A DNA stretch of 64,000 bases from Tolypeutes matacus (Eukaryota > Chordata > Mammalia > Cingulata > Chlamyphoridae). Where the stretch lies: contig JAKSZT010039123.1 in the NCBI GenBank assembly GCA_026826555.1, forward strand, positions 828,196-892,195. Direction: 5' to 3'. The position numbers and the translations under genes were made by a program. The notes under the pieces are model-generated. The model was given only the letters and a program-made list of their open reading frames with translations. It was not told the origin of the DNA and searched no databases. Positions within the stretch are counted from its first letter, which is position 1, and every line of letters begins with the position of its first letter. Below, in pieces: positions 34,150 to 45,109 of this stretch.

Positions 34150-35275
34150 TAGGGAAAAAAAAAATCTATGTTTTAGTTTTCCTGAGCTGCTATAACATAT
34201 ATCACATAGTGGGTTGGCTTAAGGAAAAAAAAAAAAGCTTTTTTAACAGTTGGGGGTAATTACCATCACAAAATTGCAATTGTAATTAATACCATTGAAT
34301 TGTACATGAAAGTGCTGGCATGAGTGGGACTTGGCCAGTTTTCCTGTGGTGTTTGCTTTGAGTAGATTGGTTATTGACTTAAAGTTTCCTGTCTCTCTAC
34401 ATTGCTCCTTTTCTGATCGTTTTGTTAGAGAAAGCAAACTTTGGTACTAGATTTTTTTGTTGTTGTTGTTTGTGCTCATTGTCATTTCTGGGTTACCAGT
34501 TTCTTCAACCCCAAGTCTGGGATAAATAAGGTAAAAAGAAATTCCAAGGAACTCACCACTGTGTCATTCTTCAGGTACCAAAGCCCCCAAACTGGTCTGC
34601 CTCTATCCACTTTTCAGAAGCTTATGTTTATTTTACATGTGATATCCAGAGTTTTTATTTGTACTTAGCAACTAAACAAGAACAGGAGAAAGCATGCATA
34701 CTTCAGCATCCCTGAAGTAGAAGTTCGCTTTATCTTTTCAGCTTCATCTCCTGATTGTGAACCACTTCAAATCCTTGAAGCTTATGGCTTATTCCAGCCA
34801 CTGCTGTGGCTACTAGTTCTGTGCAGGCTCTGGACAACATAACTAGGTATATACCATCAAAGTCTCACTTCAGTCCCGTGCCACGTGCCTCCTCCTTCTC
34901 ACCTGGGGTTTCTTCCTTGATGCTATGGCCTGGATGCCCACAGGAGCCCACTGGGACTCGTGTATATGCAACCTGGGAGTGCAGGGGAGTTAACACCCTG
35001 TGGAACAATTCTTAACTAGTGGGAGACAGAAGGGAGGACTGTTTCCCCTTCCTTCTTCCAGGAAGAAGATTCTGAGATGAATTTTAGGCAGTCACAGAGG
35101 TTCTGGCAACAGTGGTTGGGTGGGTAGCTCTATAATGCATTTTATTTTGTCTCCCCCTCTTCCCTGCTTCATTCCTGCTTCTCATTTTTGCTCATACTCC
35201 CCAATAAAGTAGCTGCAATTAGGCCTCTATCACAGGGGATCCCAGATGAAGTTCAAGACTATGCTCTGGGAATAA
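34150..35275. other. Unassigned stretch with an LTR scrap
   Basis: About 34165-34215 resembles the reversed end of an MLT1-type LTR ('gttttcctgagctgctataa'). The rest, including 34440-35140, is not recognised, and no gene is visible. Confidence 0.4.
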
Positions 35276-35279
35276 AAGC

Positions 35280-35615
35280 TTCTTGCAGTATCAGAAGTCA
35301 TCTCATTGCTTCATGCTTCCATATCCCATATACTACCTTTGCTTTCCCATTTACTCTCACTCCTCCGTCCCCTCCAACTCCTGCCTCAGTTTAAATATCA
35401 TCTATTTGTGAAGCTTTCTCTCAATCCCACAGAAAAGATGATTTCTCCCTCCTCTGAATGACCACTCTACCTTCTAAATCCTCCTATGGGGCACCAAGGG
35501 CTCTATAGTTATAAAATTGGTTTTATGTCTGATACTATAATGTACACTATTGTTTATTTTTGAATCTCCTTCACCTTATATGGAGCCTGGAACATTGTAA
35601 ATGACTCTTGAATGT
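35280..35615 (+). repeat. L2 3' end
   Basis: L2-type order: 'ctgcctcagtttaaatatca', 'tgaagctttctctcaatcc', 'atggagcctggaacattg', ending 'cttgaatgtttaacattgaa'. Confidence 0.65.
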
Positions 35616-35619
35616 TTAA

Positions 35620-36455
35620 CATTGAATAATATTAAAGAAATGGACATTGCACATGAACTTTGGCACCGGCTGGGAGAATTGGTGGTGATCATTGTCAGAA
35701 AGAATCCCAAATATGTGATGCTGGTAATCCCTGGTCATAAATATGCATTGGTTGTAAACCTTTATTTCCAATAATAAAAAGTCTGGAGTAGTCTCTATTC
35801 CACACAAACCTTTGGGCCAAATTATGTCCTGCCTTTCTATTTTATTAGTCCAGTCTGGGTAAATGATGCACTGATCAGAGATGATGAGCAGATGAAATTA
35901 CCAGAAGGGTGTTGTCTTACTCATTGGGTAGCATCAGGCTCCCTGGCTCTCAAAGGGAATTGGCTACCTAAATTGGTGCCCTCCACTGACCAGGCCAACA
36001 TAAACATGGCTGGGAACAAGGCAGTGTTTTATGGTCCTCAGTCCCTGGAGACCCTGTTTCACTGGGAAAGATTAACTCGCTACTGTGAGCATTTGAGTCT
36101 CAGAGTTTCAGAGGAGCTTCACAGCAGGGGCTGCCTGGGAGCACCCCTCTGAGCTGATTCAGCTCCCCAAACTCCCAGAAGACCTCCTCCAGGAAGCCCT
36201 TCTAGATCAATGGGAACAGGGAGGGAAACACTCTCCCAGGACCCTGGTTCATGTGAATGAGGAATAAGCAGTGGCCATAACCCCCTTTTATTTTGCCATC
36301 TTCTAGAACACAGCCACATTTTCCAGGGATAGCTTTGAAAACTGTGGCCTTTCTGTTGTCCTCCACTGTCAGTGCAAGGTCATGATTTTCAGTTCATCTC
36401 ATCTTCCCCATCTACTAAGTGCCCTTCTTTTTTCCCATCTGCAAACTTAGTCCTG
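35620..36455. other. Unassigned stretch
   Basis: No gene and no confidently recognised repeat. Several short frames on both strands have no known motif. Confidence 0.35.
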
Positions 36456-36460
36456 TTACT

Positions 36461-36492
36461 GGAGGAGAGAAAGAGGGAGGGAGGGAGGGAGA

Positions 36493-36548
<56 letters not shown>
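36461..36548. repeat. (GA)n purine tract
   Basis: An interrupted GAGA/GGGA start is followed by about 28 GA dinucleotides (36498-36543). The translations of this tract on both strands are artefacts. Confidence 0.95.
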
Positions 36549-36689
36549 AATTCTTAAGCTCCAAGCTCTCAATTAGTGTAGCTAGATGGTACTTTAAGAA
36601 AATCTGTGTATCTTGCCATAGGCAGAAAAGTACATTCTTATCCTGTCTTATCCCTGTGAGGCAGGGATTATTTTCCACCACCCCTCCAT

Positions 36690-36890
36690 GGTAATAATAA
36701 TAACTAGTATTTTTGGAGTGCTTACCATATGCAAAGCACTGTGCTAAACATTGTGCATGGATTCTTGCACATAATGCTCACAACAAAATGTTGGGGTAGA
36801 CACTATTATCATCACTAATAAACTGATGAGGAAAATGAGGTTCACAGAGGGGAATGGACTTGACCAGTCAGTCACATAGAACTATCTGTT
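36690..36890 (-). repeat. MIR SINE
   Basis: Clear reverse-strand MIR: 'gcttaccatatgcaaagcac', 'actgatgaggaaaatgaggt', 'cacagaggggaatggactt'. Confidence 0.8.
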
Positions 36891-36894
36891 CTTT

Positions 36895-38405
36895 CTATTG
36901 GACTAGGTTACCTTTTAAGGAGCATATAAATATCTCAGGCAGTGGCAATTCCCCAATCTGTGGAAGCAGATTTGATTTTTGGAAAGAGCCATTATTGGCA
37001 GAATCAGGTGGTAGGAGGTCAATCTGAGAAAAACTGTTTGGGTAAACATTAGCTGTGGCCACAGGGAAGGGGCTGGCTTTCTCATGAGTCAGATGGCAGC
37101 TCCCCAAAAAGCTCCTGTGGGTTTGAACCTGTCAGGCTGTTGGAATGGTTTGTGGCTTCTTAACGGTGTTCAGTGCACCTGATATTTAGACTAGGAGTGG
37201 GATTTAGAGGTTATCTAATTCAATCACTGTATTTATAAAGGTAGTCCAAAGAGATTACCTGAATTAGGAAAGGTCACCCACCTAGGGGCAGAAGAGAAAT
37301 TATAGCTCAGATCTACGCGATCCTGTCCCAGGGCTCTCCCCACCCATCAGTATAGCTCATGCCTTCCCCAAGTTCCCACTGGGCCTACTCTAGGGATACA
37401 TAAATTCTCTCCCCCAGGAAAAGATGAGTATGGAATAGGAAAGTAGGCATCTCGTTAATTGCAGCTCATATCACTCCTCAGGGTAGAATCTGTGAGTGCA
37501 AGGATAGAATAACTTAACTTTACAATATCTCTTGTCCTTCCAGAAGAGATGTGAAAGCTTTGAAGGCAAACAATGCTGTCCTTTGACTGAATCCTCCTTC
37601 CAATTGAGTAGGCAAGCACAATTCAGTGCCGACAGATGTGTATGCCAGATGAGCCCATCTCCAGGAGAGAGGTGCTGGTTAAAATTGTAAACAAGTTCCT
37701 TCTTCCCAATAAAGAGCCACAGGATGGCATCTCCTCAATTGTTTATCCACCCCAACCCCCCACCTAAGACTTGTTCAGTGAAGCTACAGAGGGAACCCAG
37801 AGACCCAATGATTAGAGTGGGAATTCAGCTGCTCATTAGAATTGCTCAGCAATAAAAAGGGACTAGCCTACCTTAAGATAAGAAGTATTCAGCATCATGA
37901 CAGTTATTCAAACACATATCTTGTCAGGATTCCTATACCGGTGGGAAAGAAGTCTAGGGAACCTCTCACATCTCTAAATTTGAGGTTATAGGATTCTATA
38001 AATGTAATAGCAATTGGCATAAATTTTTGCAAAATTTAAAATGAATAAAATTAATAAAACTTTATTGTATCTTATAGCTAAGTTCAAACACAGACAATCA
38101 AATGTCATACATTCAAAGTATTGGACAGATAGAGGGTACACTAAGAAAAAGAAAATAAAGACAGGTAAGAGATGAATACACAAAAAATGACTTCCCTTGT
38201 TCTGGAAAGAAGCAGGTTGTTAGATTGTGAAAAGTAGCTGCAAAACATGAAGAGTAATCTGGACTTGTTGCTTAGAAACAAGGACAGGGTTATCTCTTAT
38301 CACATATACAAAGCCATCCAGCTTAATTCACAGCAGAGAGAAAACAGGGTTTGCAAAGGCAGATGTTAAACAGCAAGCAATGTAACAAGGCAGTTAAGAT
38401 GTATG
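36895..38405. other. Mostly unassigned, one MIR-like scrap
   Basis: About 37200-37320 is MIR-like ('tataaaggtagtccaaag', then 'aggtcacccacctagggg'). No gene is visible. 37740-38200 is AT-rich. Confidence 0.4.
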
Positions 38406-38409
38406 GCTT

Positions 38410-38650
38410 CCATCATCAAATTTGATTTCCAACTCTTAGCAGCCTAGCTGCTGTGTGACTTAGTTGCTTCACCTTGCTGATAATGTAAGCCTCATTTCTC
38501 TTTGTTGTTTTAAGGAGACAAAAATGGCACATACCCTATAATGTTGCTGTAAAGATTAGATGACACCTGTAAAACACTTTTCATGGCAACTGGAACGCAG
38601 TAAGAACTCAAGAGATGTTAATTACCATTATGATTAAAGGTTAGATAAAT
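38410..38650 (+). repeat. MIR SINE
   Basis: Plus-strand MIR core and end: 'ctgctgtgtgacttagttgc', 'ataatgttgctgtaaagatt', 'ggaacgcagtaagaactcaa'. Confidence 0.8.
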
Positions 38651-38829
38651 TCCAAGTAATGCAACAGTGAAGATTGTAATCATCCCTGGCTTCCATAAAT
38701 TATCAGTTCCATTTTCCCAATTTTCAGAGTGGTTCACGTCAGCTAAAGAAGACATCTACAATAAAGAAAATTAGAAAGTAGGGACAAAAATGAATCACTA
38801 GTAATTTAATACTTTACATTTTGAGGCAT

Positions 38830-39200
38830 GGGTTGTTTTCAAGTTTGTTTCAATGATGGTATTGTTAACATTATAAGCATGTTTCCTTTAATAGCAGAGT
38901 CTTTAATAGATTATTAAAGGCTACCTAATATTCCATTAGATGACTGGACCATACTTTAGTTTATTGTTACTGATATTAACATATTATACCCTAAGATTTC
39001 TAACATATGACTACTTCAAACAATGGTGTAACAAGTATATTTTATTGAATTTTTTTCTGTATTTAGGGCTATTTTATGGGGGTAAAATTTCAAAAGTGAG
39101 ATTACAGCACTAAAGGATATAACTTTTTAAAAAAACATCTTGCTACATATTGACAAATTACTTTTCAAAGATTTTGTACCAGTTTACACCATAAGCTATG
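38830..39200 (-). repeat. LINE-1 3' UTR fragment, antisense
   Basis: Reverse L1M-type order: 'gttgttttcaagtttgtt', 'ggggtaaaatttcaaaagtg', 'tgacaaattacttttcaaag', 'ttgtaccagtttacacc'. Confidence 0.6.
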
Positions 39201-39231
39201 ATTCTTAAGAAAGTTTTAAAAATAAATCTTT

Positions 39232-39256
39232 GTGCTCACTTCGGCAGCACATATAT

Positions 39257-39288
<32 letters not shown>

Positions 39289-39335
39289 GGCCCCTGCGCA
39301 AGGATGACATGCAAATTCGTGAAGCATTCTATATT
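39232..39335 (+). pseudogene. U6 snRNA retrocopy
   Basis: The 104 bp match spliceosomal U6 snRNA over nearly its whole length, starting 'gtgctcacttcggcagcaca'. I see five substitutions from the canonical sequence, all of C-to-T or G-to-A type. The terminal T run required for pol III stopping is replaced by an A run (39336-39344). Upstream lies AT-rich sequence with no recognisable PSE. The A tail marks an L1-mediated retrocopy, so this is not an expressed U6 gene. Confidence 0.9.
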
Positions 39336-39344
39336 AAAAAAAAA

Positions 39345-39745
39345 TAAAATGTTTCAACACAACCTTACTTTCATTGTGAACTTTCATTAACAAAAACTTC
39401 TAATTTTATAGGCAAAAGATGTTGTCTGATTAATGTTTTAATATAGGGTTTTTAGATTACTAATCAGATAATAATTTTTCCTGTTTCAAAGCCAATTGTA
39501 TTTTATGGCATTTTCCCTTATGTTATTTTACTATTTATCATTGGTGGATTTCCTAATTTAATTTTTTTTATGTGCTAAGGAGATCAGTAACTTTTTGACT
39601 TATACAAGGGCTCCATTGTAGCCTCCAAAACATACTTTGGTACCCAGAGCTGAGACAGAATTTGGAGGCCAAACCAGGAAAAACAGCACTGATGTTCTTG
39701 TGGGCAACGGGAACTAAGCTAATATTAGGAAATGATTATATCAAG
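39345..39745. other. AT-rich stretch downstream of OR51E2
   Basis: No gene is visible and no repeat is assigned. It would hold the 3' UTR of OR51E2. Confidence 0.4.
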
Positions 39746-39748
39746 CCA

Positions 39749-40738
39749 TTAAGGATAAGAGAAAGTGGTGTGGGAAGGATCACTTCCCACAGTCTGAAGG
39801 TCCTTGTCACAGCTGATCTTGAACATGGCCAGCACCCGTGTTCTGATGTGTTTCGTCTTGGCACCATAGATGATGGGATTGACCACAGGAGGCAGAAGCA
39901 GGTAGACATCACCCATGAGAACGTGCACAATAGGATTGAGGCTGTTTCCAAAACGGTGCACCACTGAAAGACCAATGAGTGGCACATAGAAAGCCAGTAC
40001 CACACTGATGTGTGACACACAGGTCCCGAAGGCCTTGGCTCGCTCTGACTTGGAAGGTAGTTGTAGAACAGCTCGTATAATCAGAAAATAAGACAAGGAG
40101 ATGAACATGACATCCACGCCCATGACCAGCAGGATGGCAGTAAGACCGTAGACCACATTGGGCAAAGTGTCTGCATAGGCCAACTTCATCACATCCTGGT
40201 GCACACAATAGGAGTGCGAGAGTACATTGGAGTGGCAGAAGGCCAGCCGCTTGATGAGCAGAGGCAGTGGAAAAAAGAAGAGGGATCCACGGGCCACGGC
40301 CACCATGCCAATCTGGGCTGTTACTGTATTGTTGAGCACAGCAGCATGGCGCAATGGGTGGCAGATGGCCACATAACGGTCAAAGGCCATGGCCAGCAGG
40401 ATGGTGGATTCAACAGCTGAGAGAGCATGAATAAAGAACATCTGGGCAAGGCAGGCATCAAAGTTAATCTCTCGGGAGTCAAACCAAAACAGGGCAAGGA
40501 TCTTGGGCATGGTGGCTGTGGATAAGGCCAGATCGATGGCTGCCAGCATGCAGAGGAAGAGATACATGGGAGCGTGTAGGCTGCGCTCGGTCCTTATGAT
40601 GAAGACCACAATGCAGTTTCCAAATACTGCCACGACATACATTGAAAGCAAGGGGAAGCCGATCCAGAAATGGGCTTCTTCTAGTCCTGGGATACCGATA
40701 AGCACAAAGTTGGCATGTGTGAAGTTGCAAGAAGTCAT
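39749..40738 (-). CDS. OR51E2: Olfactory receptor 51E2 (PSGR), propionate receptor
   Basis: A 329-aa class I olfactory receptor, nearly identical to human OR51E2, a GPCR for acetate and propionate found in the nose and in prostate, kidney and vessel tissue. Seen: sequon N5; GN 40-41; LHAPMYLFL (54-62); Cys96; MAFDRYVAICHPLR (117-130); ECL2 HSYCVHQD; GTCVSH (238-243); PPVVNPIIYG (283-292). Residues reported to hold propionate in the human structure are kept: His104, Gly198, Ser258, Arg262. I chose the ATG at 40738, matching the human start. The frame stays open for 88 more codons, but that extension is low-complexity and unlike any receptor. The C-terminus is about 9 residues longer than the human protein. 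It stays conserved while its neighbours diverge. Confidence 0.96.
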   Translation of the reverse strand: MTSCNFTHANFVLIGIPGLEEAHFWIGFPLLSMYVVAVFGNCIVVFIIRTERSLHAPMYLFLCMLAAIDLALSTATMPKILALFWFDSREINFDACLAQMFFIHALSAVESTILLAMAFDRYVAICHPLRHAAVLNNTVTAQIGMVAVARGSLFFFPLPLLIKRLAFCHSNVLSHSYCVHQDVMKLAYADTLPNVVYGLTAILLVMGVDVMFISLSYFLIIRAVLQLPSKSERAKAFGTCVSHISVVLAFYVPLIGLSVVHRFGNSLNPIVHVLMGDVYLLLPPVVNPIIYGAKTKHIRTRVLAMFKISCDKDLQTVGSDPSHTTFSYP

Positions 40739-40800
40739 AGTTGGCACTGAGGAGGCGGGCCTGGAGTAAGTGAGGTCACACTGGAGCCTGCTAGGACATG
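40739..40800 (-). other. OR51E2 5' UTR with candidate 3' splice sites
   Basis: On the minus strand 'cgcctcctcag' ends 8 nt before the ATG, and 'cacttactccag' ends further upstream. The human gene has a 5' UTR intron ending just before the coding exon, so one of these is a plausible acceptor. I could not locate the leader exon with confidence. Confidence 0.5.
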
Positions 40801-40936
40801 GAGCACAATCAGAGACCAGCCCTGGAGACCTGGGGACTGAAGGTATCTTAGTTCTCTGTCCTTTTCCCCCTCCTCTCTTCTCCCCTTTCCCCAAGCCACT
40901 TAGGCCCTCAAAAGCTCTTAGCACTATCTTCTGTGC

Positions 40937-40968
40937 GGGTGGGGTGGGGGTGGGGTGGGCGGGGAGGG
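40937..40968 (+). other. G-quadruplex-type G-run tract
   Basis: Seven G runs of 3-5 bases separated by single T, C or A bases, about 200 bp upstream of the OR51E2 ATG. The G-rich strand is the template strand of the gene. Its sense strand is C-rich and precedes the coding exon's splice acceptor. Confidence 0.7.
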
Positions 40969-41194
40969 AGAGCTCAAATGCATTTTCAATCACCACTCTC
41001 AAGGCTTATTTAAATTTTTAAAAGGCAACCAGAGCAGAACAATGCTGATCTCAAAATGTGGCTTCTCCTAGTTCCCTCAGACTCCTCACCCTGCTGTCCC
41101 ACATTCTTTGTGGATACTAGATGGCCCTTTTTTTCAGATAGGTATTAAGAGATACCCTACTGGGAATCTCTTTCAGGCAGGGCTATATCTTTTC

Positions 41195-41600
41195 TTTCAT
41201 TCATTCATTCACCTCATTTCATAGCTTTTATTTCTATGACCTACTTACTATGTACAATGCTCTCTGTTACATGCTGTTGGTAGAAGGCATGAAAGAGACT
41301 TCTTAGCCTCCTTGCCTTCCAGATGCACTGCCTTGTGTGATAGACAAATGGACAAGTTACCAAATTATTAGAGTATTTTGATAAATGCTAGCATAAGGTA
41401 CATATTTATTGCACGGGAAGGAGGGAAACATGATTAGAGGAATCTTCCTGAAAGAGGTGGCCCTTCTGTTCAGTCTTGAAATGAGTAGAAATCAGATAAG
41501 CAAAAGAAAGAATAAAGTGTGTTCCAGTGCAGTGGAGATAGGGAAATGTTTTGGAAAATTTTCAGGATTCCTGATCCCCAATTCTAAGGTCAGTGAGGAG
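41195..41600 (-). repeat. L2 fragment, antisense
   Basis: The plus strand starts with the reversed L2 end ('tttcattcattcattcacct', 'tgacctacttactatgtac'), followed by 'gaatcttcctgaaagaggtg' and 'gttcagtcttgaaatgagta'. Confidence 0.65.
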
Positions 41601-41604
41601 GAAA

Positions 41605-42585
41605 AGAAACATACCAATAACAACATCAATAATAAAAAAAGATGAAAAGAAAACAAATACAAAAACTAAGAAAAAAAGGCCAAAAGTAAATGTCTTAAGG
41701 AATAAAAGAGAATCATCTGGGGGCAAAAAAATGAAAGGTGGTAGCTCCCTTAGATGACTTTTCCAGAGATGAAGGTGCTGGCAGGACACAGAGATCAAGC
41801 AGATCCTACCTGCCTCGCATTCTCTTCTGCTCCTGGCTGGTGGGTTCCTCCACACCTCCAGCTGCCTCTGCAACTACTCTCATGTCCATAAGGAGCTCTC
41901 AGGCTGAATCTTGGCTTTGGGAGAGGTATTACTGGTTTTTACAATGATGCTCCTAGACCCCGTTGAGGGCACACTCACCAAGAACGGTGTGCTCCTATGA
42001 GAGCAGATGGAGCTGCCTCACCCTTTCAGGCACAGACCTATGTTTAATTGTTGCTCAGGAAGCTCATGGGAACAGGTTGTGGAGTATGGAAGTCCCAGGC
42101 CCTTAGCAGACAGAGGAACAATATGTCCACTGGGGTCACTCCCGCGGGCTTTCCCCTGCTCCTGCCTAGGGGAGCAATCTCAAAGGGAGTGACTCCCTCT
42201 GTTGCTATCCCTCACTCACTTCAACACTGGGCTTTTGAGCTAACCCAAGCTCCCCCATTCAGCCCCGTCATGCCTCATTATCCACTCTGCCAGGCTCAAG
42301 GGGGTAATGTTGGCCCTAGGAGCTCACACCATTTTATAAACTGAGATGGGTATGCAAAGTAGGGATGTATGAGCTAGAGGTGTTTGGAGACAGATGATAG
42401 TAGTCCCTCTTGCCTGTGCACTGACACTTCTCAGTATCTTCTCCCAGTTTTTCTTTCAGTTGAAAAACAGCCCCTGTTGTAAGGAAGCCACTCATTACTC
42501 ACCTGTTACAGGTAAAAGCAGATGAGGTGAAGGCTCTATGCCTCTAGTCCCATAGTTAACTAGTGATAATATTGGTTGGAGAATC
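41605..42585. other. Unassigned stretch upstream of OR51E2
   Basis: No gene is visible. Several minus-strand splice-donor-like sequences occur, the best being 'aacaggtgagtaatgag' with the cut at 42503/42502. Any of these could end an OR51E2 leader exon, but none is supported by a paralogue. Confidence 0.35.
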
Positions 42586-42589
42586 AGGT

Positions 42590-43185
42590 ATTTTGTGTCT
42601 TTGTTCATTTATCCATTCAACAAATATTTATTGAGAGTTTACTATGTAATAAGCAAAATAGACCAAAAAATCCCTGCCTTCATGGAGTTTACATTGTAGT
42701 AAGGGGGACAGACAATGAATGGAGTTAATATGAAAGCTAAACAGGATGTTAGCTAATGATAAGGAGAAAAAAATTAAGGAAAGAAGGGAATCAATATGAT
42801 ATGTCAGGGAAATAGAATTTTAAACGGCATGACCAGGGAAGGCATCACCTAATGGAGATATCTGAGGAGAGGCTGAGGCTGAGGACTGTCTGTGGAGATA
42901 TCTTGGGAAGACCATCCCAGGCAAAAGGAACAGATGATAAAAAAGACCCTGAGATGGGACCATGTTCTATGGTTCAGAACAACAAGGTGTCTATTGCACC
43001 TGAGCAGAGAGAACAAAGGAGAGAGTAGTAGGGAGATGGAATCAGAGAAGAAATTGGAAACCAGGCCATAGAAGGCCCTAGAGGAGTGAAAGGAAATAAA
43101 AGGACCTTGGCTTGGACTCTGAGTGAGCTGAGAAGCTATTGGAGTCTTTTAAATAATACAGAGACATGATCGGATGTACCTACAG
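42590..43185 (-). repeat. L2 fragment, antisense, long
   Basis: A well preserved reverse L2: 'cattcaacaaatatttattg', 'catggagtttacattgtagt', 'gaccagggaaggcatcacct', 'cttgggaagaccatcccagg', 'ggactctgagtgagctgag'. Confidence 0.8.
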
Positions 43186-43189
43186 GGAC

Positions 43190-43720
43190 CCTCAATTTTA
43201 TTAGACTGGTCTTCTCTAGCTCCTGTATATTCTTATTTGCACTTCTGTGCAGCTGCCCATGCTGTTATTTCTTTCATTTTTTTCCCTTTCCATGACTTCT
43301 CCAAGCTTAAGCATTGCCTCCAGGAAGTGCTCCAGTACTTCTAGACGTTCTTATTTATCTCTTCCCATGGCATGTGCTCTGCATCATGTACTATTAGGCT
43401 GCCCTTATTTTTCATTCAGCATTTTATCATCCCCTTTCTAAATGTGTCTCACCCATGAGTCTTACTTTATCATTGTGACTGTAATTTCTGAAAACAAGAA
43501 CAGAACAGTTCTCTTATCAACCAATCATTGAATATTTAATGGTACCTACATCTGGCATTGGAGTTAGTCTATTCAATCATTTGTGCAGTGGGCATATCTT
43601 GACTGCTAGTTTTAAGTGGACACTGTGCTGAGCTTTGTGTTTACAGAGGTGAACAATTCCAAGTCCTTACCTCCCAGGTGCTAACAGACAATCATAAAGG
43701 AATATGGAAAGGCAGTAAAA
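43190..43720. repeat. Two decayed L2 fragments in opposite orientation
   Basis: 43190-43500 reads as plus-strand L2 ('cctccaggaagtgctccagt', 'ctgaaaacaagaacag'). 43505-43720 reads as minus-strand L2 ('tcattgaatatttaatgg', 'ggacactgtgctgagctttg', 'aattccaagtccttacctcc'). Confidence 0.5.
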
Positions 43721-43724
43721 GTAA

Positions 43725-45105
43725 ATTTTTTTAATGAGAACTCTAAAGAGGGGCATTTATATAGTTATGGGGTGGACCCAGAAGAAGGCATTTCAGCAGA
43801 AAGAAAATCATGGAGTCAAGAAACATAATTCTCTGTGGGGGGACTTTTAGCAGTGTGCTATGGCCAGCATAAAGTAGAACATAGGACAGAGAGATGTTGG
43901 AGAGGTAAGTGGATATGAGCTGGTGATAGGCCATAAATGCAAGGGCTTTATCCTATTGCATCTGGGAGGACAATAAATGTTTTTTTTGCAGGGGTATCAT
44001 AATAAGAAATGCCTTTTAGATAACTATTCTAGAAGCTGTTGAGAGAGGAGACTGGTTGTACTTATGAGTTTAGTTTACAAGACAGAAACTTGAGACACAC
44101 AACTCTCCCTCACATCTAATTTTCAATCATGACTATTTTTCCTTCTATAGATCTCTTGAATGTTTCCTTTGTTTTCCAAACTCATCATCAACAACTCCTA
44201 TGTTCAAATAGCTGCAACAGTGGTCATGTGTCTACTATTGCTCTGGCTTTTAGGAAAAATCTCGATTCATTGTGAGCTTGTCCACCTTAGTCAGAGTATG
44301 GCATATGCTATAGAATCCTCCAGTTCTCACAGTGTCTAATTTAGCCACTCCCCAGTGAGGAAATCTGACACATTTTCAGGATTGTTGAACAGTGAGGCTG
44401 GCCACAGGTTGCTGTGTTTACGTGAGATGCGGGGAGAAAAATGTGTGTGGGAATGGTCTGAACATCTTGGATGCCTGTTTTACAAGACTGAAATTCCTTC
44501 TTTTCCTTCCCAGTTTTAGGACTCTGAGTCTTTCCATTCTTTTTCTCCAAGTTATGTCACTTATTCTCCTTTTCACTTTCCTTCTTCCATATTATATTGT
44601 GTGAGGAAACAAACAAAAATCCTGTAAGCCTGCATCATTTGAACTTTTCCATCTTTCCTTGGACCTGCCTATAGTTTCTTTGGATTTTTGTTTTTGCTTC
44701 ATTGTGATTTAGGGTCATATGAGGAGGATGGCCCGTGGGGAACAGATGAGGGAATGGAAGGGGAAACAAATACATGGAAAATAAATTGTTAGTTTATTCA
44801 AAATATAAATAGCCTCTCTGAATGTCCTCCTAATCTCTTTACTTACATTCATTAATGACTAGAAGAGGTGACTTTTATGTTGGAAAGAGGGAGAAGCAAG
44901 CCTTCATAAGATTAGGGTAATTAATAGGTCTCATGACTCAGAGTAAGAATTTTCATACTCAACGGGCAGTAACTATACAACAGCCTTCAAAAAGTAGAGT
45001 TTCATTTATGAAAAAAATATATATATGTAGACATTAGGATGAACTTTCTAATATTAGAGAGCTTTGTCTTCTTGTATGCCATTCAAAGCCTTATGAATCT
45101 TTTAA
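43725..45105. other. Mostly unassigned, weak L2-like part
   Basis: About 44090-44260 resembles plus-strand L2 ('ctccctcacatctaattttc'). The remainder is not recognised. No gene is visible. Confidence 0.35.
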
Positions 45106-45109
45106 GACC

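Noticed and set aside
36372..36694. Open frames rich in Glu-Arg or Ser-Leu
   Set aside because: They are translations of the (GA)n microsatellite on the two strands.
39232..39335. A functional U6 snRNA gene
   Set aside because: Five transitions, an A tail in place of the terminal T run and no visible upstream promoter elements mark it as a retrocopy.
40739..41002. An 88-codon in-frame N-terminal extension of OR51E2
   Set aside because: The sequence is low-complexity and G/K/P-rich, class I receptors start at the ATG at 40738, and a splice acceptor probably lies within this stretch.
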